DNA of 64,000 bases from Nitrobacter hamburgensis X14 (GCF_000013885.1 NC_007964.1:4326001-4390000), one strand, 5' to 3'; shown: positions 27,323-37,995, numbered from the stretch's first letter. Numbers and translations are program-made. Notes: generated from the sequence alone by a model not told the origin.

Positions 27323-28228
27323 ATGTGGAATGCAGGCCGGACGGCAAGGAAAATATTCAAGCAACCAGGGGCATTTGCTCTGGCCGTGATCAAGCAGTTT
27401 CGTGCCAACCAAGGTGTTCTGCTGGCAGGGGCCGTCGCGTATTACACGCTACTATCGTTGGTACCCCTCCTTATCCTTATTTTGATGGCGCTCTCTCATA
27501 TCGTCCCGGAAGATCGCCTGCTCTCCACCCTGAGTGAGTATCTCGAATTCGTAGTTCCCGGGCAATCGGCTGCTCTAGTCCAGGAAGTTCGGACTTTCCT
27601 TGCTCAGAAACAAGTTGTCGGGGGAATTCTATTCGTCACCATGCTTTTCTTTAGTGCCTTGGCGTTTACCATTCTTGAAAACGCGATGTCCGTGATCTTT
27701 TATCATCGGGTGAAAATTAAACGGCGACATTTTCTGGTGTCCGCCGTGATGCCATACCTGTTCATCCTGTTTCTGGGTATAGGACTTCTGATCGTTACCG
27801 TTCTTTCAGGAGTGTTCCAATTCTTGGGCACCCGCAGCATCGTGCTTCTAGGACAGACGCGCTCACTGGACCAGATCTCCATGTTTTTCCTTTATGTTAT
27901 CGGTGTTATCGGTGAGATGTTGCTGATCACCGCTATCTATTTCGTCATGCCAGTGGGGCGATTGTCGTTGCGTCACGCGATGATCGGCGGTGTGATGGCC
28001 GCGCTTCTCTGGGAATTAACGCGACACATCCTGGCGTGGTACTACACCACAATGTCGCAAATCCAACTTGTTTACGGCTCCCTTACAACCGCTATCGCCG
28101 TACTCTTGAGCGTCGAGATCGGAGCGTTGATCCTGTTGATAGGCGCGCAGGTGATAGCAGAATATGAGAGGGTTAGCCGGGAGCCAATCCAAACGTCGAG
28201 CCGACCCGTGAAATTGGAAAAACCGTAA
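27323..28228 (+). CDS. YihY / BrkB family inner-membrane protein
   Basis: The 301-aa protein has about six membrane segments. The family motif is present: LLAGAVAYYTLLSLVPLLIL near residues 34-53, followed by ILENAMSVIFYHRVKIKRRH and the late VYGSLTTAIAVLLSVEIGAL. These features define the YihY/virulence factor BrkB (formerly 'ribonuclease BN') family. The function is not established; serum resistance was reported for the founding member. The gene stands alone, with an IS4 remnant downstream. Confidence 0.87.
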   Translation: MWNAGRTARKIFKQPGAFALAVIKQFRANQGVLLAGAVAYYTLLSLVPLLILILMALSHIVPEDRLLSTLSEYLEFVVPGQSAALVQEVRTFLAQKQVVGGILFVTMLFFSALAFTILENAMSVIFYHRVKIKRRHFLVSAVMPYLFILFLGIGLLIVTVLSGVFQFLGTRSIVLLGQTRSLDQISMFFLYVIGVIGEMLLITAIYFVMPVGRLSLRHAMIGGVMAALLWELTRHILAWYYTTMSQIQLVYGSLTTAIAVLLSVEIGALILLIGAQVIAEYERVSREPIQTSSRPVKLEKP

Positions 28229-28368
28229 ATAATGAGGCTGGGGTTCGAACGTCAGCTGTAATTGTGGGTCCAAAGCTCATGACTCCCCTCATTTTGGCGG
28301 ACTCAGATGGGCCTGATTTGTCCGGCACCTCATGAGGATCGCGAATCGCATCCTTACGAGCCGCCACC

Positions 28369-29031
28369 ATGAGCCGTCCGATCAAGCGCATTGATTTTGT
28401 TTACGACTTTCTCGCTGGAATCTTCGCCGATGACCTCCATGCCAAGCGCGTGGCGTCCTTGGCCAATGGTGCGCTCGGCGTCATGACGAGTGCATCGCTC
28501 GCAGTGTCGATCATCGGCCACTCGCTGGCCCAGGCGCGCGGTCTGCTTGGCAAGCACGCCATCAAGCAGGTTGACCGGCTGTTGAGCAATCAGGGCATTG
28601 TCGTGTGGGACATGTTCGCCGCCTGGGTGACCCAGATCGTCGGACAGCGAAAGGCGATTGTCGTCGCCATGGACTGGACGGATTTTGACGCGGACGATCA
28701 GACGACGCTGGCGTTGAATCTCGTTTCCAACCACGGCCGGGCGACGCCATTGTTATGGCTGACCGTCCTGAAGGACGAACTGAAGGACAGCCGCAACGAC
28801 TTCGAGGACCTCTGTCTGGCGCGCTTGGCGGAGAGTCTTCCCGATGGCGTCGCGGTGACCATCCTTGCTGATCGAGGCTTCGGCGACACGAAGCTGTTCG
28901 GCTTTCTCGAGACGTTGGGGTTCGATTACGTTATCCGCTTTCGCGGCAACATTCATGTCACGGCGGCCGATGGCGAGACGCGCGCCGCCGAGGTCACGGC
29001 GGGTCGGCACAAGGTTGGGGCGGTCGTCTGA
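28369..29031 (+). pseudogene. IS4 family transposase, C-terminally truncated
   Basis: The 220-aa product starts MSRPIKRIDFVYDFLAGIFA and has the first two acidic catalytic regions (VVAMDWTDFDADDQTTLALN and VTILADRGFGDTKLFGFLET). The YREK domain is missing; the frame is lost after ETRAAEVTAGRHK. The missing part resembles the fragment at 17140-17985. Confidence 0.8.
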
Positions 29032-29138
29032 AGTCCTGCGCCTGCTCGTCATGTCGAGGTCCTGATAGACCCTATCGAAGATCCCGTCGTTCGATCCGAG
29101 GCGGAAGAGGATTGCGGAGGAGATTCCAGGCTTGAGCC

Positions 29139-30524
29139 TCATCCTCGACGTCTAGTTGTCAGGATCGGCCTGACAAGGTCCGGCCGGATGGCGTTTTCGA
29201 CCGGATTGGTGTCGAGCTCAAGACTTCCGTCTTCGAGGAAGCGGGTCAGCCCCGGCCAATGATTGAGCGCGTAGCGGATGTCCTGGGCGAGTGTCGAGCT
29301 GCTGGAGATCATCGACAGCTGTTTCTCGAACCACGGCTTCAAAGCAACAACGACAGGCCGCGAATGCTCCTTGCGCGCAGCCAACCGGATTTTCGGCGAC
29401 GATCCGCGCACCGTGGCTTCGATGGCATAGAGAAGCGCAATCTGCCGGACAGCGTCTTCGGCGATCGGCGATCTGCTGTTGCGCGCCAACTTGACGAAGC
29501 GCCGACGCGGATGACTCCAACAATGCACGAGCGTCGAGGGGCCTTGCGGTCGCGCGACGCCGGTCAGCCGATCATAGCCCTCGTATGCGTCGCATTGCAG
29601 GAAGCGTCCGTTAAAGCCGTCCAGGAACTGCTCCGCAAAAGCGCCGCTGCGTCCGGACGCATATCGGAACAGCACGATCGGCGGACTTGGGCCGCTGTGG
29701 CCGCGGTCGTCGGAGACGATAGCCCAGAAGAAGCCTTTCTTCGTCTGGCCGCGTCCGGGAGCGAGCACCGGCGCGGTGGTCTCGTCCATGAACAGCCGAT
29801 CCGCTGCCGCCAGCTGGCGGCGCATGTGATCGCCGATGGGCTGGAGATGGAAGCAGGCGCGGCCGGACCAGTTCCCCAGCGTCGCCCGGTCGAGCCGGAT
29901 CCCCTGTCGCGCGTAGATCCCGGCCTGCCGGTAAAACGGCGTATGATCGCCGAACTTGGCGACGATCACTTGCGCAATGGCCGCTTCGGTCGGCAGTCCG
30001 CCAGGCACGACGTGCTCCGGCGCGTGCGCCTGAACGACCGCGCCCGAGCAGCGGCGGCAAGCGTATTTCGGACGACGCGTGACCAGCTCGCGCCATTGCG
30101 CCGGGATCACGTCGAGCCGCTCGCTGACGTCCTCGCCGATCTTCGTCATCGCGCCGCAGCCGCAGGGACACAGCGTGCTCGCAGGCTCGATGATCCGCTC
30201 CACCCGCGGCAAATGCGCAGGCAGGCAGCCCCGATTGCGATGACGGGCTTGATCTGATGCGCCGCGCGATCGGCCCTGGATAATCGCCGCCGCTTTCTCC
30301 TGCGCCGCGTCCAGGACGCCTTGCGCGATCTCGACGTCTTCGAGCGGCAAATGATATTGATCAGGCCGCAGCTTCTCGGATTTTGCGCCAAACTTCTCGC
30401 GCCGCAATTCGCCGACAATGACTTCCAATCGACGCCGCGCTTCCTCCGACGCCGCCAGCGCCGCCTGGTGCTCGCTCAACGTCGCCTGGGTTTGATGGTG
30501 TGGAACGGCCCTTCGAGGCGGCAC
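29139..30524 (-). pseudogene. IS66 family transposase TnpC, truncated at both ends
   Basis: The 461-aa frame shows the order of TnpC: zinc-finger-like CPCGCGAMTKIGEDVSERLD with CRRCSG, the DDE domain with ADRLFMDETTAPVLAPGRGQ, QCDAYEGYDRL, HCWSHPRRRFVK, and the late ELDTNPVENAIRPDLV. The N-terminal leucine-zipper region is cut by the following IS110 element and the last 40 or so residues are missing. No tnpA or tnpB is adjacent. Confidence 0.85.
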
Positions 30525-30579
30525 CGAAGGTGCTTATCGTGGTGATGCGAACCGCCACGAAACAGAAGGAACCGTTCCC

Positions 30580-31625
30580 ATGGAGAAGATTATCACGATC
30601 GGCTTAGACTTGGCCAAGTCGGTATTTCAGGTCCACGGCATTGCCGGCGACGGGAGTATCGTCGTCCGCCGAGCCTTGCGGCGATCGCAGGTGCTGGACT
30701 TCTTCCGCGCTATCGACCCGTGCCTTGTCGGGATCGAGGCGTGTGCAGGCTCGCACTACTCTGGGCGAATGCCATTGGGCAACTCGGGCATACGGTCAGG
30801 ATGATGCCGCCGACCTACGTGAAGGCCTACGTCAAGCGAAACAAGACCGACGCGGCTGATGCCGAGGCGATTTGCGAAGCAGTATCGCGGCCCACCATGC
30901 GCTTCGTGCCCATCAAGACCCCCGCCGAACAGGCCGCCTGCATGGTGCTGAGGACCCGTGAACTATTCGTCCGTCAGCGGAGCCAGACGGCAAATGCAAT
31001 GCGTGCTCATATGGCTGAACTCGGCATCATCGCCGCCGCGGGCATGACCAGTATCGCGAAGCTCATCCTGGTCCTGCGGGACGCAGAGGACACGCGTCTT
31101 CCAGTCGCGGCTCGGGCAGTGCTCCTCGAGATGGCCGAGCAAATCGAGATGCTGACGGCACGTATCGAGAAACTCGACACGAAGATCGTCGCGACAGTGA
31201 AGGCAGATGAGACCGCCTGGCGACTGACCAGCATCCCAGGCGTCGGACCGATCATCGCCGCGACAGTTCGAGCCAGCATTCAGGATCCCGCGGCATTCAA
31301 AACGGGCCGCGATCTTGCCGCCTGGATCGGAATTACTCCGCGAGCCAACTCCAGCGGCGGCAATGAGCGGCTTGGCCGAATATCAAAACAGGGAAATAAG
31401 CAGTTGCGCACGCTGCTGATTGTTGGCGCGACATCCTGAAGCAAGCTCGCAGAGGCGTAAAGCTGCCCTCGTGGATCATCTCGCTGATGGCACGGCGGCC
31501 ATATAAGGTCGTAGCCGTCGCACTGGCCAACAAGATCGCCCGCACAATCTGGGCGCTTCTCGTCAAAGGCGGCACCGATACCTCGATGCCGACCAGACCG
31601 TCTGACGCACTGCGCCTTCGAGCGC
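30580..31625 (+). pseudogene. IS110 family transposase with two frameshifts
   Basis: The gene starts MEKIITIGLDLAKSVFQVHG. A duplicated CT near 30762 shifts the frame (GSHYSG against the expected GSHYWANAIGQLGH). The main frame then carries YVKAYVKRNKTDAADAEAIC and LTSIPGVGPIIAATVRAS. A second shift at about 31435 precedes the C-terminus (MARRPYKVVAVALANKIART). The element has jumped into the N-terminal end of the IS66 tnpC gene. It is inactive but close to the 2849 element in sequence. Confidence 0.85.
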
Positions 31626-31779
31626 GTGAATTTGATTAGGCGATCGGTACCGCGGATTTCATCGTGGCCAGCGGTCAAGGACCGCGGAACGGGCCTAGGC
31701 TGGTTACTGTCCTGCGAAACAAGCGCCAAGAACGTCAAATCGCATCCAAGTGCGGCTTTGACGCATATGTGGAACGGCC

Positions 31780-31920
31780 CGGTTAACGGCTTGGCCAGTG
31801 TGAACGCCCGCAGGTTTCAGGATCGAAGTCCAGCTTGCAGGTGCTTCCTCGCGGCGTCTCGATGACGGCATAGATGTGCTCGTCATCGGCCCAGGTTGGG
31901 AGCTTGAGCAGGTTCGTCAT
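31780..31920 (-). pseudogene. Inorganic pyrophosphatase N-terminal fragment
   Basis: On the minus strand from 31920: MTNLLKLPTWADDEHIYAVI, then ETPRGSTCKLDFDPE. The family (soluble inorganic diphosphatase) has this 'VVETPRGSxxKxxxDP' start. Homology then ends. About 45 of 180 residues are left. Confidence 0.55.
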
Positions 31921-32008
31921 GTCATGCGTCCTGGGCGGCGCCGACACCCGCTCCGGCGGAGTTTTCTATTGCAGGAGGGAGGCACCGACCGTTCGGCGGC
32001 GGGATTTT

Positions 32009-32182
32009 CTATTTGTCCGCTGACACCACTTTCCCCTCCAGCCAGTCTTGCTCCTCGGCAAGCGCGAGCCATGCATCCTGCATACGTTTGTAGCGTTTCT
32101 TCGACGGCAAATCCTTCGCTTCAGCAGCCAGTTCACCGCAGTTGCGGGCGTTCTCCCTGTACTCTTCAGACTTGCTCAACAT
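32009..32182 (-). CDS. Small conserved helical protein (57 aa)
   Basis: ATG at 32180-32182 follows CCGGAGCAG. The product MLSKSEEYRENARNCGELAA, then EAKDLPSKKRYKRMQDAWLA and LAEEQDWLEGK belongs to a type of short helical protein very common in Bradyrhizobium ('SxEEYRxNAxxC...W..LAEEQ..L'). Function is unknown. Confidence 0.7.
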   Translation of the reverse strand: MLSKSEEYRENARNCGELAAEAKDLPSKKRYKRMQDAWLALAEEQDWLEGKVVSADK

Positions 32183-32476
32183 GCGCTGCTCCGGGGATTG
32201 GAACCGTCCTTAGCCATGGCATATTAGATTGGAACGTGCGCACTTTTGGCTGGGAAAGGAGGAGGCTGGCAGAAAATGGTGCCACCATACTGACGCGGCG
32301 TGCGGCAGCGCCTCGCTCGCCGCGCAGCGGAGTATGTTCGGGGATGCAACTCTTCCTTCGTCCAATCGTCATTGCAGGCGTAGGACGAAGGCATCACAAG
32401 CAGATGTCGACCTTCAGGTTGAATGGAACACCGTGTCGCTGGGGCTGTTGAAAGTGCATATGACCGGAGGACCATC

Positions 32477-32779
32477 ATGCATCGTATATTGGTTATATTG
32501 GTTATATTGGTTATTATGACCTGGACGGCGTGCTTAGTCGGGATTGCCAGCGCTCAGACAAACTCGGATTCCAAGCAACCAAACAAGTCTGAATATAACA
32601 CTGGCCGGACCGTAACGCCGGAAACTAAGGGCCAACCACAACCACAGGGCTGGACCGGTCCCATTGACACCGGGTCCGGCGGCGCTCCTCCAGAAAGTCC
32701 GCAGGGCCAAAGTCCACCAGGTATGCAGTCGGCGCCCGAGGGCTCTTCAAAAACAACGGTCGAACCGCACAAGAAGTAG
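32477..32779 (+). CDS. Small secreted Pro/Gly/Ser-rich protein
   Basis: ATG 32477 follows CCGGAGG. The signal peptide (MHRILVILVILVIMTWTACL) contains a triple ILV/VIL repeat produced by a 9-bp DNA repeat; cleavage is likely after IASAQ. The mature 75 residues are disordered (Pro, Gly, Ser, Gln) and end in lysines. Such small periplasmic proteins are common in Bradyrhizobium, function unknown. An upstream in-frame ATG at 32423 lacks a binding site and is not preferred. Confidence 0.6.
   Translation: MHRILVILVILVIMTWTACLVGIASAQTNSDSKQPNKSEYNTGRTVTPETKGQPQPQGWTGPIDTGSGGAPPESPQGQSPPGMQSAPEGSSKTTVEPHKK
32485..32511 (+). repeat. Three tandem copies of TATATTGGT
   Basis: The 9-bp unit is repeated three times without change and sits inside the signal-peptide hydrophobic core of the gene at 32477. 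The repeat is in frame, so gain or loss of a unit adds or removes three residues. Confidence 0.9.
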
Positions 32780-32954
32780 CGTGTTCTTTGGCAGATGCAA
32801 CGAATTTGCCCATGCGTCGATCTGTACCGCATTAGCGATCCCTCGCCAGTTTTCGTTTCGTCCGCCACCTATGCCCCTTCTTCCTCTCTGGGTTGCCGAT
32901 AGGCGGCTCATCCGGCCCGAGCAGCGCGTGCATCATCGCCGACCGTGCGAACCA

Positions 32955-33137
32955 TCACCATGCCGGATCCAGCTCAGCGGCGTTCTTCAGTTCTCGAGCC
33001 GCGCGCTGCCATGCAGGTTCGGCCTGCACCTTCGGCGGTAACGCCAGCACATACTCGGCGGCATCCTTCAGCGTGCGCAGCGTCTTCCCGTCCGGCGTCT
33101 TGACCGGCGCGTTGAAGCGGCGGGACCAGTCTGTCAT
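32955..33137 (-). CDS. Small conserved protein (60 aa)
   Basis: The product MTDWSRRFNAPVKTPDGKTL, then RTLKDAAEYVLALPPKVQAE and AWQRAARELKNAAE has the pattern of short orphan proteins frequent in Bradyrhizobiaceae (W..RF..PI...G..L.TL.DA..YI..LP....PEWQ.A...L). Function is unknown. Confidence 0.65.
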   Translation of the reverse strand: MTDWSRRFNAPVKTPDGKTLRTLKDAAEYVLALPPKVQAEPAWQRAARELKNAAELDPAW

Positions 33138-33182
33138 CGTGCCCGTCTGCTGGCTGCCGCCCGCTTGTAGATCAGGTTCTCC

Positions 33183-33464
33183 TCAAGCTGGCTTGGTGAA
33201 AGACTTGTCTTCCATTTCTCGAAAGCCTCTTTGAACAGTTTTTTTAGCCTGATCGAAACTGCGAGCCTCTCTAGCCTCTCCCGCCGGAGGCCTGCCGCCA
33301 TGGCTCATCAACGGCATCGTGTCGATGCCCCATGACCGGAAGTCACGATGCTCGACGTGGTGATGCCGTTTCGAGATTGATCCAATTTCCACGCCGTCAT
33401 ACTTCACTCGAAACGAAGGCGGGTCGTTGTTGGTGCGGCGTAGGTTGGGCGGGATTCCAGCGCT
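33183..33464 (-). CDS. Small conserved protein, start unclear
   Basis: The frame NLRRTNNDPPSFRVKYDGVE, then IGSISKRHHHVEHRDFRSWG and SFDQAKKTVQRGFREME resembles a family of roughly 80-residue Bradyrhizobium proteins. No ATG is in place: the only ATG in frame (33507-33509) lies inside the csbD-type terminator. A weak GTG/TTG start or a lost start codon is possible. Confidence 0.4.
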   Translation of the reverse strand, partial: SAGIPPNLRRTNNDPPSFRVKYDGVEIGSISKRHHHVEHRDFRSWGIDTMPLMSHGGRPPAGEAREARSFDQAKKTVQRGFREMEDKSFTKPA

Positions 33465-33473
33465 AGAAGTGCA

Positions 33474-33502
33474 GATTAAAAAATGCCCCGCCGAAGCGGG
33501 GC
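33474..33502 (-). terminator. Intrinsic terminator of the CsbD-type gene
   Basis: Stem GCCCCGC-cgaa-GCGGGGC at 33485-33502 with a run of T on the minus strand (33474-33484). It begins right after the stop codon of the CsbD gene. Confidence 0.85.
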
Positions 33503-33509
33503 AAATCAT

Positions 33510-33719
33510 TTAGTCGGGCCATGATTGAGTGCCGTACCAATCATCAACTTCCTTCTTGGTCTGGTCTTTCTGGTACCCGTAACGCTGTTGCAGTTTTCCT
33601 TCGAGCTGCTCACGCTTGCCAGCGATCTGATCGAGGTCGTCATCGGTGAGTTTGCCCCACTGCTCCTTCACCTTGCCCTTGACCTGTTTCCAGTTTCCTT
33701 CGACGCGGTTCCAGTCCAT
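33510..33719 (-). CDS. CsbD family stress protein
   Basis: The 69-aa protein starts MDWNRVEGNWKQVKGKVKEQ after AGGAGG, which settles the start. WGKLTDDDLDQIAGKREQLE follows. CsbD-like proteins are small, highly charged general-stress proteins. A strong terminator follows. Its own promoter is likely in the 33720-33900 gap. Confidence 0.9.
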   Translation of the reverse strand: MDWNRVEGNWKQVKGKVKEQWGKLTDDDLDQIAGKREQLEGKLQQRYGYQKDQTKKEVDDWYGTQSWPD

Positions 33720-33909
33720 GTGATTGCCTCCTGTTGAAGAGGAGGTCAAACGATCAATGGGGAAAGTCCTTCCGTCCGAGCCGAATCAGCGGGTTTCCCG
33801 GATGAGCGACTATTTGAACAAAACACCGCGAACGCTGGAACATGAGCGCGCCGCACGCGGTTGTGAATACTGATTGAACTTTGACCCCCTCAATCGGCGC
33901 ACGCGCAGT

Positions 33910-35562
33910 CTAAAGTTTTGATTTTATTGATGTGAGAATAGTGACCCTGGCGCCGATCGGCGTCCAAACCCGCGCCGAAACACACAGCACGCGCCGCGCT
34001 GTCTCGGTCACCGAGGCGTTGGATGGCTCAACTAGCGACGGGTCATCCGTCTGGCGTGGCTCAACGGGTTGATGTGCTGTTGACGGATAATCAATGAGGT
34101 CGTGCCGGGTCTGGCCTTCCCGGCGATAAATCCGCCATTTCTTGGACACGGTCTCGAACAGGTCGCCCTGCCGCCCGACTGTTTCAGCATTGCCAAGAAC
34201 AGATGGCCACCTTGGCGCAAGCCGAAATGACAAAGAGCGATGATGCGCTGTTGCGGCTCCGGCTCAAGGTAGATCAAGCAATTGCGGCACGAAATGAGAT
34301 CCCAGCCGTGAGAACGGCGGGTCGCGCAGCAGATTCTGTTGCGCGAACACGACCATATCGCGAAGTTCCTTGCGGACCTGAAAGGAGCCATCGAGCTTCT
34401 CGAAGAAGCGCTGCAGACGTTGCGGCGGAAATCCGGCCGTGGCGGCGGCCGGATAAATGCCGTCGCGCGCCTTGCGCAAATTGTCGTCCTGGGCATCGGT
34501 CGCGAACACCTTGAGGTCGAACCGCTTTAGCGCCGCCTCCGCCCGTTCCGTCACCAGCATGGCGATGGAATAGGCCTCCTCGCCGGTGGCGCACGCCGAA
34601 ACCCAGACCCGGATCGCAGCGCCGGAGTCGCGCTCCGCGACGAGCGGGTCGATCACCGATACCGTGAGGGCATTCCACGCTTCGACGTCGCGAAAGAACC
34701 CTGTGACACTGATCATCAGGTCCGCCACCAAGGTCTGGACTTCATCCGGATTGGCCCGCAGCTCCTCCAGATAGTCGTTCAGCGTTCCAATGTTTCGGAG
34801 CCCCATGCGGCGGTGAATGCGCCGACGCTGCGTGCTGCGCTTGTAGCTGCCGAAGTCGTGTCTGGCGCGGGCTCGCAACAGTTCCAGAACCTGTTCGATG
34901 GTTGCCTGACCGGCCGGCGAAGCGGGCCCGGCTTCGGCTGACGCGGCGAGGTAACCATGACGCGTGTAGGCAATGATGGTCTCCGGCATCTTTTCCGGAG
35001 CGAGAATATGATCGGCCATATCCGCCGCGATCGCGCTTCGCGGCATGCCGTCGAATTTCGCGGTCTCAGGCGTCTGCACCAGACTCATGCCGCCCTCTGC
35101 CCTGATCTCCTTCAATCCATCGGTGCCGTTGCTTCCGGTTCCGGAGAGCACGATGGCGATGGCCCGTTCGCGCTGTTCCGCAGCGAGCGACTTGAACAGC
35201 ACATCCACCGGATGACGGTGACCGCGGGCTTCCGACGGTTTGGACACATGCAGCCGACCGTTGCGCACCTCCAGATCGGTATCGGGCGCGATCACATAGA
35301 CGTGGTCGCCATCAATTTTCATTCCGTCATGGATCTGCGCGACCGGCATCGCCGTGCGGGCGGCCAGAATGTGCGCCATCTCGCTTTCGCGATCCGGATC
35401 GAGATGCAAAACGACCACGAACGCACAACCGCTATCGCTCGGCATGGCCTCGAAGAAGCGGCTGAGCGCTTCGATGCCGCTCGCCGATGCGCCGATGCCG
35501 ACGACGGTCGGCGATGGTCTCGCCGCGCCTTCGCGTTCGGTTGTGCGAATTTCAACTTTCAC
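33910..35562 (-). pseudogene. CheB/CheR fusion chemosensory protein, truncated and frameshifted
   Basis: The gene starts at GTG 35562. Its first domain is a CheB methylesterase (VVGIGASASGIEALSRFFEA with catalytic serine, VLSGTGSNGTDGLKEIRAEG). The second is a CheR methyltransferase (RTQRRRIHRRMGLRNIGTL-like helices, VWVSACATGEEAYSIAMLVT). A shift near 34276 and another near 34195 move to frames with ISCRNCLIYLEPEPQQRIIA and GRQGDLFETVSKKWRIYRRE. The PAS/kinase tail typical of these hybrids is absent. It is no longer functional as a whole, though CheB could be made. Confidence 0.75.
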
Positions 35563-35758
35563 CAGGTCCCATCCTCTCCCGACGTCCTGACGAGACGCGT
35601 ATTGACCGATCGGCCTGTCATTCGCCTTGATTGTATCACTTCAGAATTTGGCAGAAATTGAATCCAGCACTCCTATCGCAGCGCAACAATTCGAGAGACG
35701 TGCCCAAGATCGCCTATTGCGGCGCTTCCGCTACCGAATTCAACCGAGGTCGTGAGCC

Positions 35759-37687
35759 ATGCCGAAGCCGCCAATCCTTGAAGTCGTCACGGAGACCGGA
35801 CATGCGGTCGAACCCCCGCCTCCAGAAATCTTGGAACCCGACGCAGATCTTTCGCCAGATGAGATTGAGCAGGCACGCAAGGACTATTTGCTCACGCGAT
35901 TCTGGATCAGCGCCAAAGGATTTTGGGGTGCCAATGGCGGCAAGCTGGCCTGGGTGTTTTCTCTCGGCCTGATCGCCTTGATTATTACAAACGTCGCGTT
36001 CCAATACGCCATCAACGTCTGGAATCGCGCGATCTTTGACGCCATCGAGAAGCGTGACGCCGCCACGGTTTTTTATCTAACGGGGGTATTCTTCCCGCTC
36101 GCGAGCGGCAGCGTGGCGCTCGGCGTATTTCAGGTCTTCGCACGCATGGGCATCCAGCGCCGCTGGCGCGCGTGGCTGACCGATTCAGTGGTGTCGCGAT
36201 GGTTGACTAACGGCCGCTACTATCAACTCAATCTTGTCAGCGGCGACCACGAAAACCCGGAATATCGCATCGCCGAGGATCTGCGGGTCGCCACCGACGC
36301 GCCGGTGGATTTCGCCTCCGGCGTGATATCCGCGTTCCTTTCGGCGGCAACCTTTATTGTGGTGCTCTGGACCATCGGTGGCGCGCTGACCCTGACGGTC
36401 GGTGGGTCGACATTTACCGTGCCCGGTTTCCTGGTGGTGGCGGCGGTGATCTATGCCGGAGTTACCAGCGGTTCGATGGTCTACATCGGCCGCCACTTTG
36501 TCGCGGTTTCGGAGAGTAAAAACCAGGCCGAAGCCGAATATCGCTACGCGCTGACGCGCGTTCGCGAGAACGGCGAAAGCATCGCCCTGTTGGGTGGCGA
36601 GGAAGAAGAGCGCGACGGAATCAACAAAACGTTCGCCAGCGTCATCAAGCAATGGGCGCTGCTGTGCGGTCAGCACATGCGCACCACCATCGTGTCGCAG
36701 GGATCGAGCCTGATCGCTCCGGTCATCCCGCTGCTGCTCTGCGCGCCGAAGTTCCTCGATGGCAGCATGACGTTGGGACAGGTGATGCAGGCGGCGTCGG
36801 CCTTCACCATCGTGCAGAGCGCGTTCGGCTGGCTTGTCGATAATTATCCGCGTCTGGCTGACTGGAATGCCTGCGCGCGGCGGATCGCCTCGCTGATGAT
36901 GTCGATCGACGGGCTGGATCGCGCCGAGCGTGGCGACGGCATCGGCCGCATTCAGCGTGGCAAGACCGAGGGCGACGCAGTCCTCAGCCTTAACGACTTG
37001 TCGGTGACGCTCGACGACGGCACCGCCGTGGTGGGAGAAGCGGAAGTGATCATCGATGCCGGCGAGCGCGTGCTGGTGGCGGGTGAGTCCGGGACCGGCA
37101 AAAGCACGCTGGTGCGGGCTATCGCTGGCCTGTGGCCATGGGGTGGCGGCAGCGTCAGCTTCCATCCGGACCGTCGGTTGTTCATGCTCCCGCAAAAGCC
37201 GTACGTGCCGTTTGGAACGTTACGTCGCGCTGCCGCCTACCCCGCGGGTGCGGAAGACTGGGCTCTCGAAGAAATTGGCACTGCGCTGGACAAAGTGGGA
37301 CTTGGTCATCTCAAGGAGCGACTTGAGGAAGAAGCGCCCTGGGACCAGACGCTGTCGGGCGGCGAAAAGCAGCGGCTCGCTTTCGCCCGGCTGTTTTTGC
37401 ACAACCCCGATATCATCGTGCTGGACGAAGCAACATCCGCGCTCGACGCAAAAAGCCAGGATAAGATGATGGAACTCCTCAATAAGGAGCTTCCCAACGC
37501 CACCGTCGTCAGCGTGGCACATCGCGTCGAACTCGAAGCCTTTCATACTCGAAAGATCGTTCTGGAACGACGCAAGGGTGGCGCGAAGCTGGTGAGCGAT
37601 ATTGACCTCATTCCGCGCAAGGGAAAACGCCGCCTGCTGGGTCGTTTCCTCGCCAGCGCCAGCGGAAGGCATCGCGTTGAGAGGTGA
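35759..37687 (+). CDS. SbmA/BacA- and YddA-type ABC transporter (fused permease-ATPase)
   Basis: The 642-aa protein has an N-terminal membrane domain with six helices (about residues 60-360) containing the family block ENPEYRIAEDLRVATDAPVD (about 162-181) and an ATPase domain. Walker A GESGTGKST is at about 442-450, signature LSGGEKQRLAFAR near 532 and Walker B IIVLDEATSALD near 552. The family imports or exports peptide-like compounds, vitamin B12-like compounds or long-chain acyl groups across the inner membrane. It starts at ATG 35759; no partner gene is nearby. The protein is complete. Confidence 0.88.
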   Translation: MPKPPILEVVTETGHAVEPPPPEILEPDADLSPDEIEQARKDYLLTRFWISAKGFWGANGGKLAWVFSLGLIALIITNVAFQYAINVWNRAIFDAIEKRDAATVFYLTGVFFPLASGSVALGVFQVFARMGIQRRWRAWLTDSVVSRWLTNGRYYQLNLVSGDHENPEYRIAEDLRVATDAPVDFASGVISAFLSAATFIVVLWTIGGALTLTVGGSTFTVPGFLVVAAVIYAGVTSGSMVYIGRHFVAVSESKNQAEAEYRYALTRVRENGESIALLGGEEEERDGINKTFASVIKQWALLCGQHMRTTIVSQGSSLIAPVIPLLLCAPKFLDGSMTLGQVMQAASAFTIVQSAFGWLVDNYPRLADWNACARRIASLMMSIDGLDRAERGDGIGRIQRGKTEGDAVLSLNDLSVTLDDGTAVVGEAEVIIDAGERVLVAGESGTGKSTLVRAIAGLWPWGGGSVSFHPDRRLFMLPQKPYVPFGTLRRAAAYPAGAEDWALEEIGTALDKVGLGHLKERLEEEAPWDQTLSGGEKQRLAFARLFLHNPDIIVLDEATSALDAKSQDKMMELLNKELPNATVVSVAHRVELEAFHTRKIVLERRKGGAKLVSDIDLIPRKGKRRLLGRFLASASGRHRVER

Positions 37688-37740
37688 GGCCAATAGCCTT
37701 TCGCAACGAACTGTATGTTCTGGCGGTCCAGCGTTGCGTT

Positions 37741-37932
37741 TCAGTTGACCAGCCGCGGCCGTCCAAACCCACGCTCCAACCGGTCGATCGCGACCACCAA
37801 CTCATGCCGATCCAGAATTTCGACCAAACGATCCATCGCAATTTCTGGACACGAGGTGCCGACTTCAAGATATCGGTCAATAATTTCCTTTATCTCAACA
37901 ATGGCGTGAAGCAATAGATCATGATCTCTCAT
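37741..37932 (-). CDS. Small hypothetical protein
   Basis: ATG 37930-37932 follows AGGAGG and encodes MRDHDLLLHAIVEIKEIIDR, then YLEVGTSCPEIAMDRLVEIL and DRHELVVAIDRLERGFG (63 aa). It is helical and acidic with a basic end; no family is recognised. An upstream in-frame ATG (37995) lacks a binding site. Confidence 0.6.
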   Translation of the reverse strand: MRDHDLLLHAIVEIKEIIDRYLEVGTSCPEIAMDRLVEILDRHELVVAIDRLERGFGRPRLVN

Positions 37933-37995
37933 GTCCGCCTCCTGCGGAGACTGGCCATAAATACATAAGTCAAACGTCGCTGGCTGTCGGTTCAA

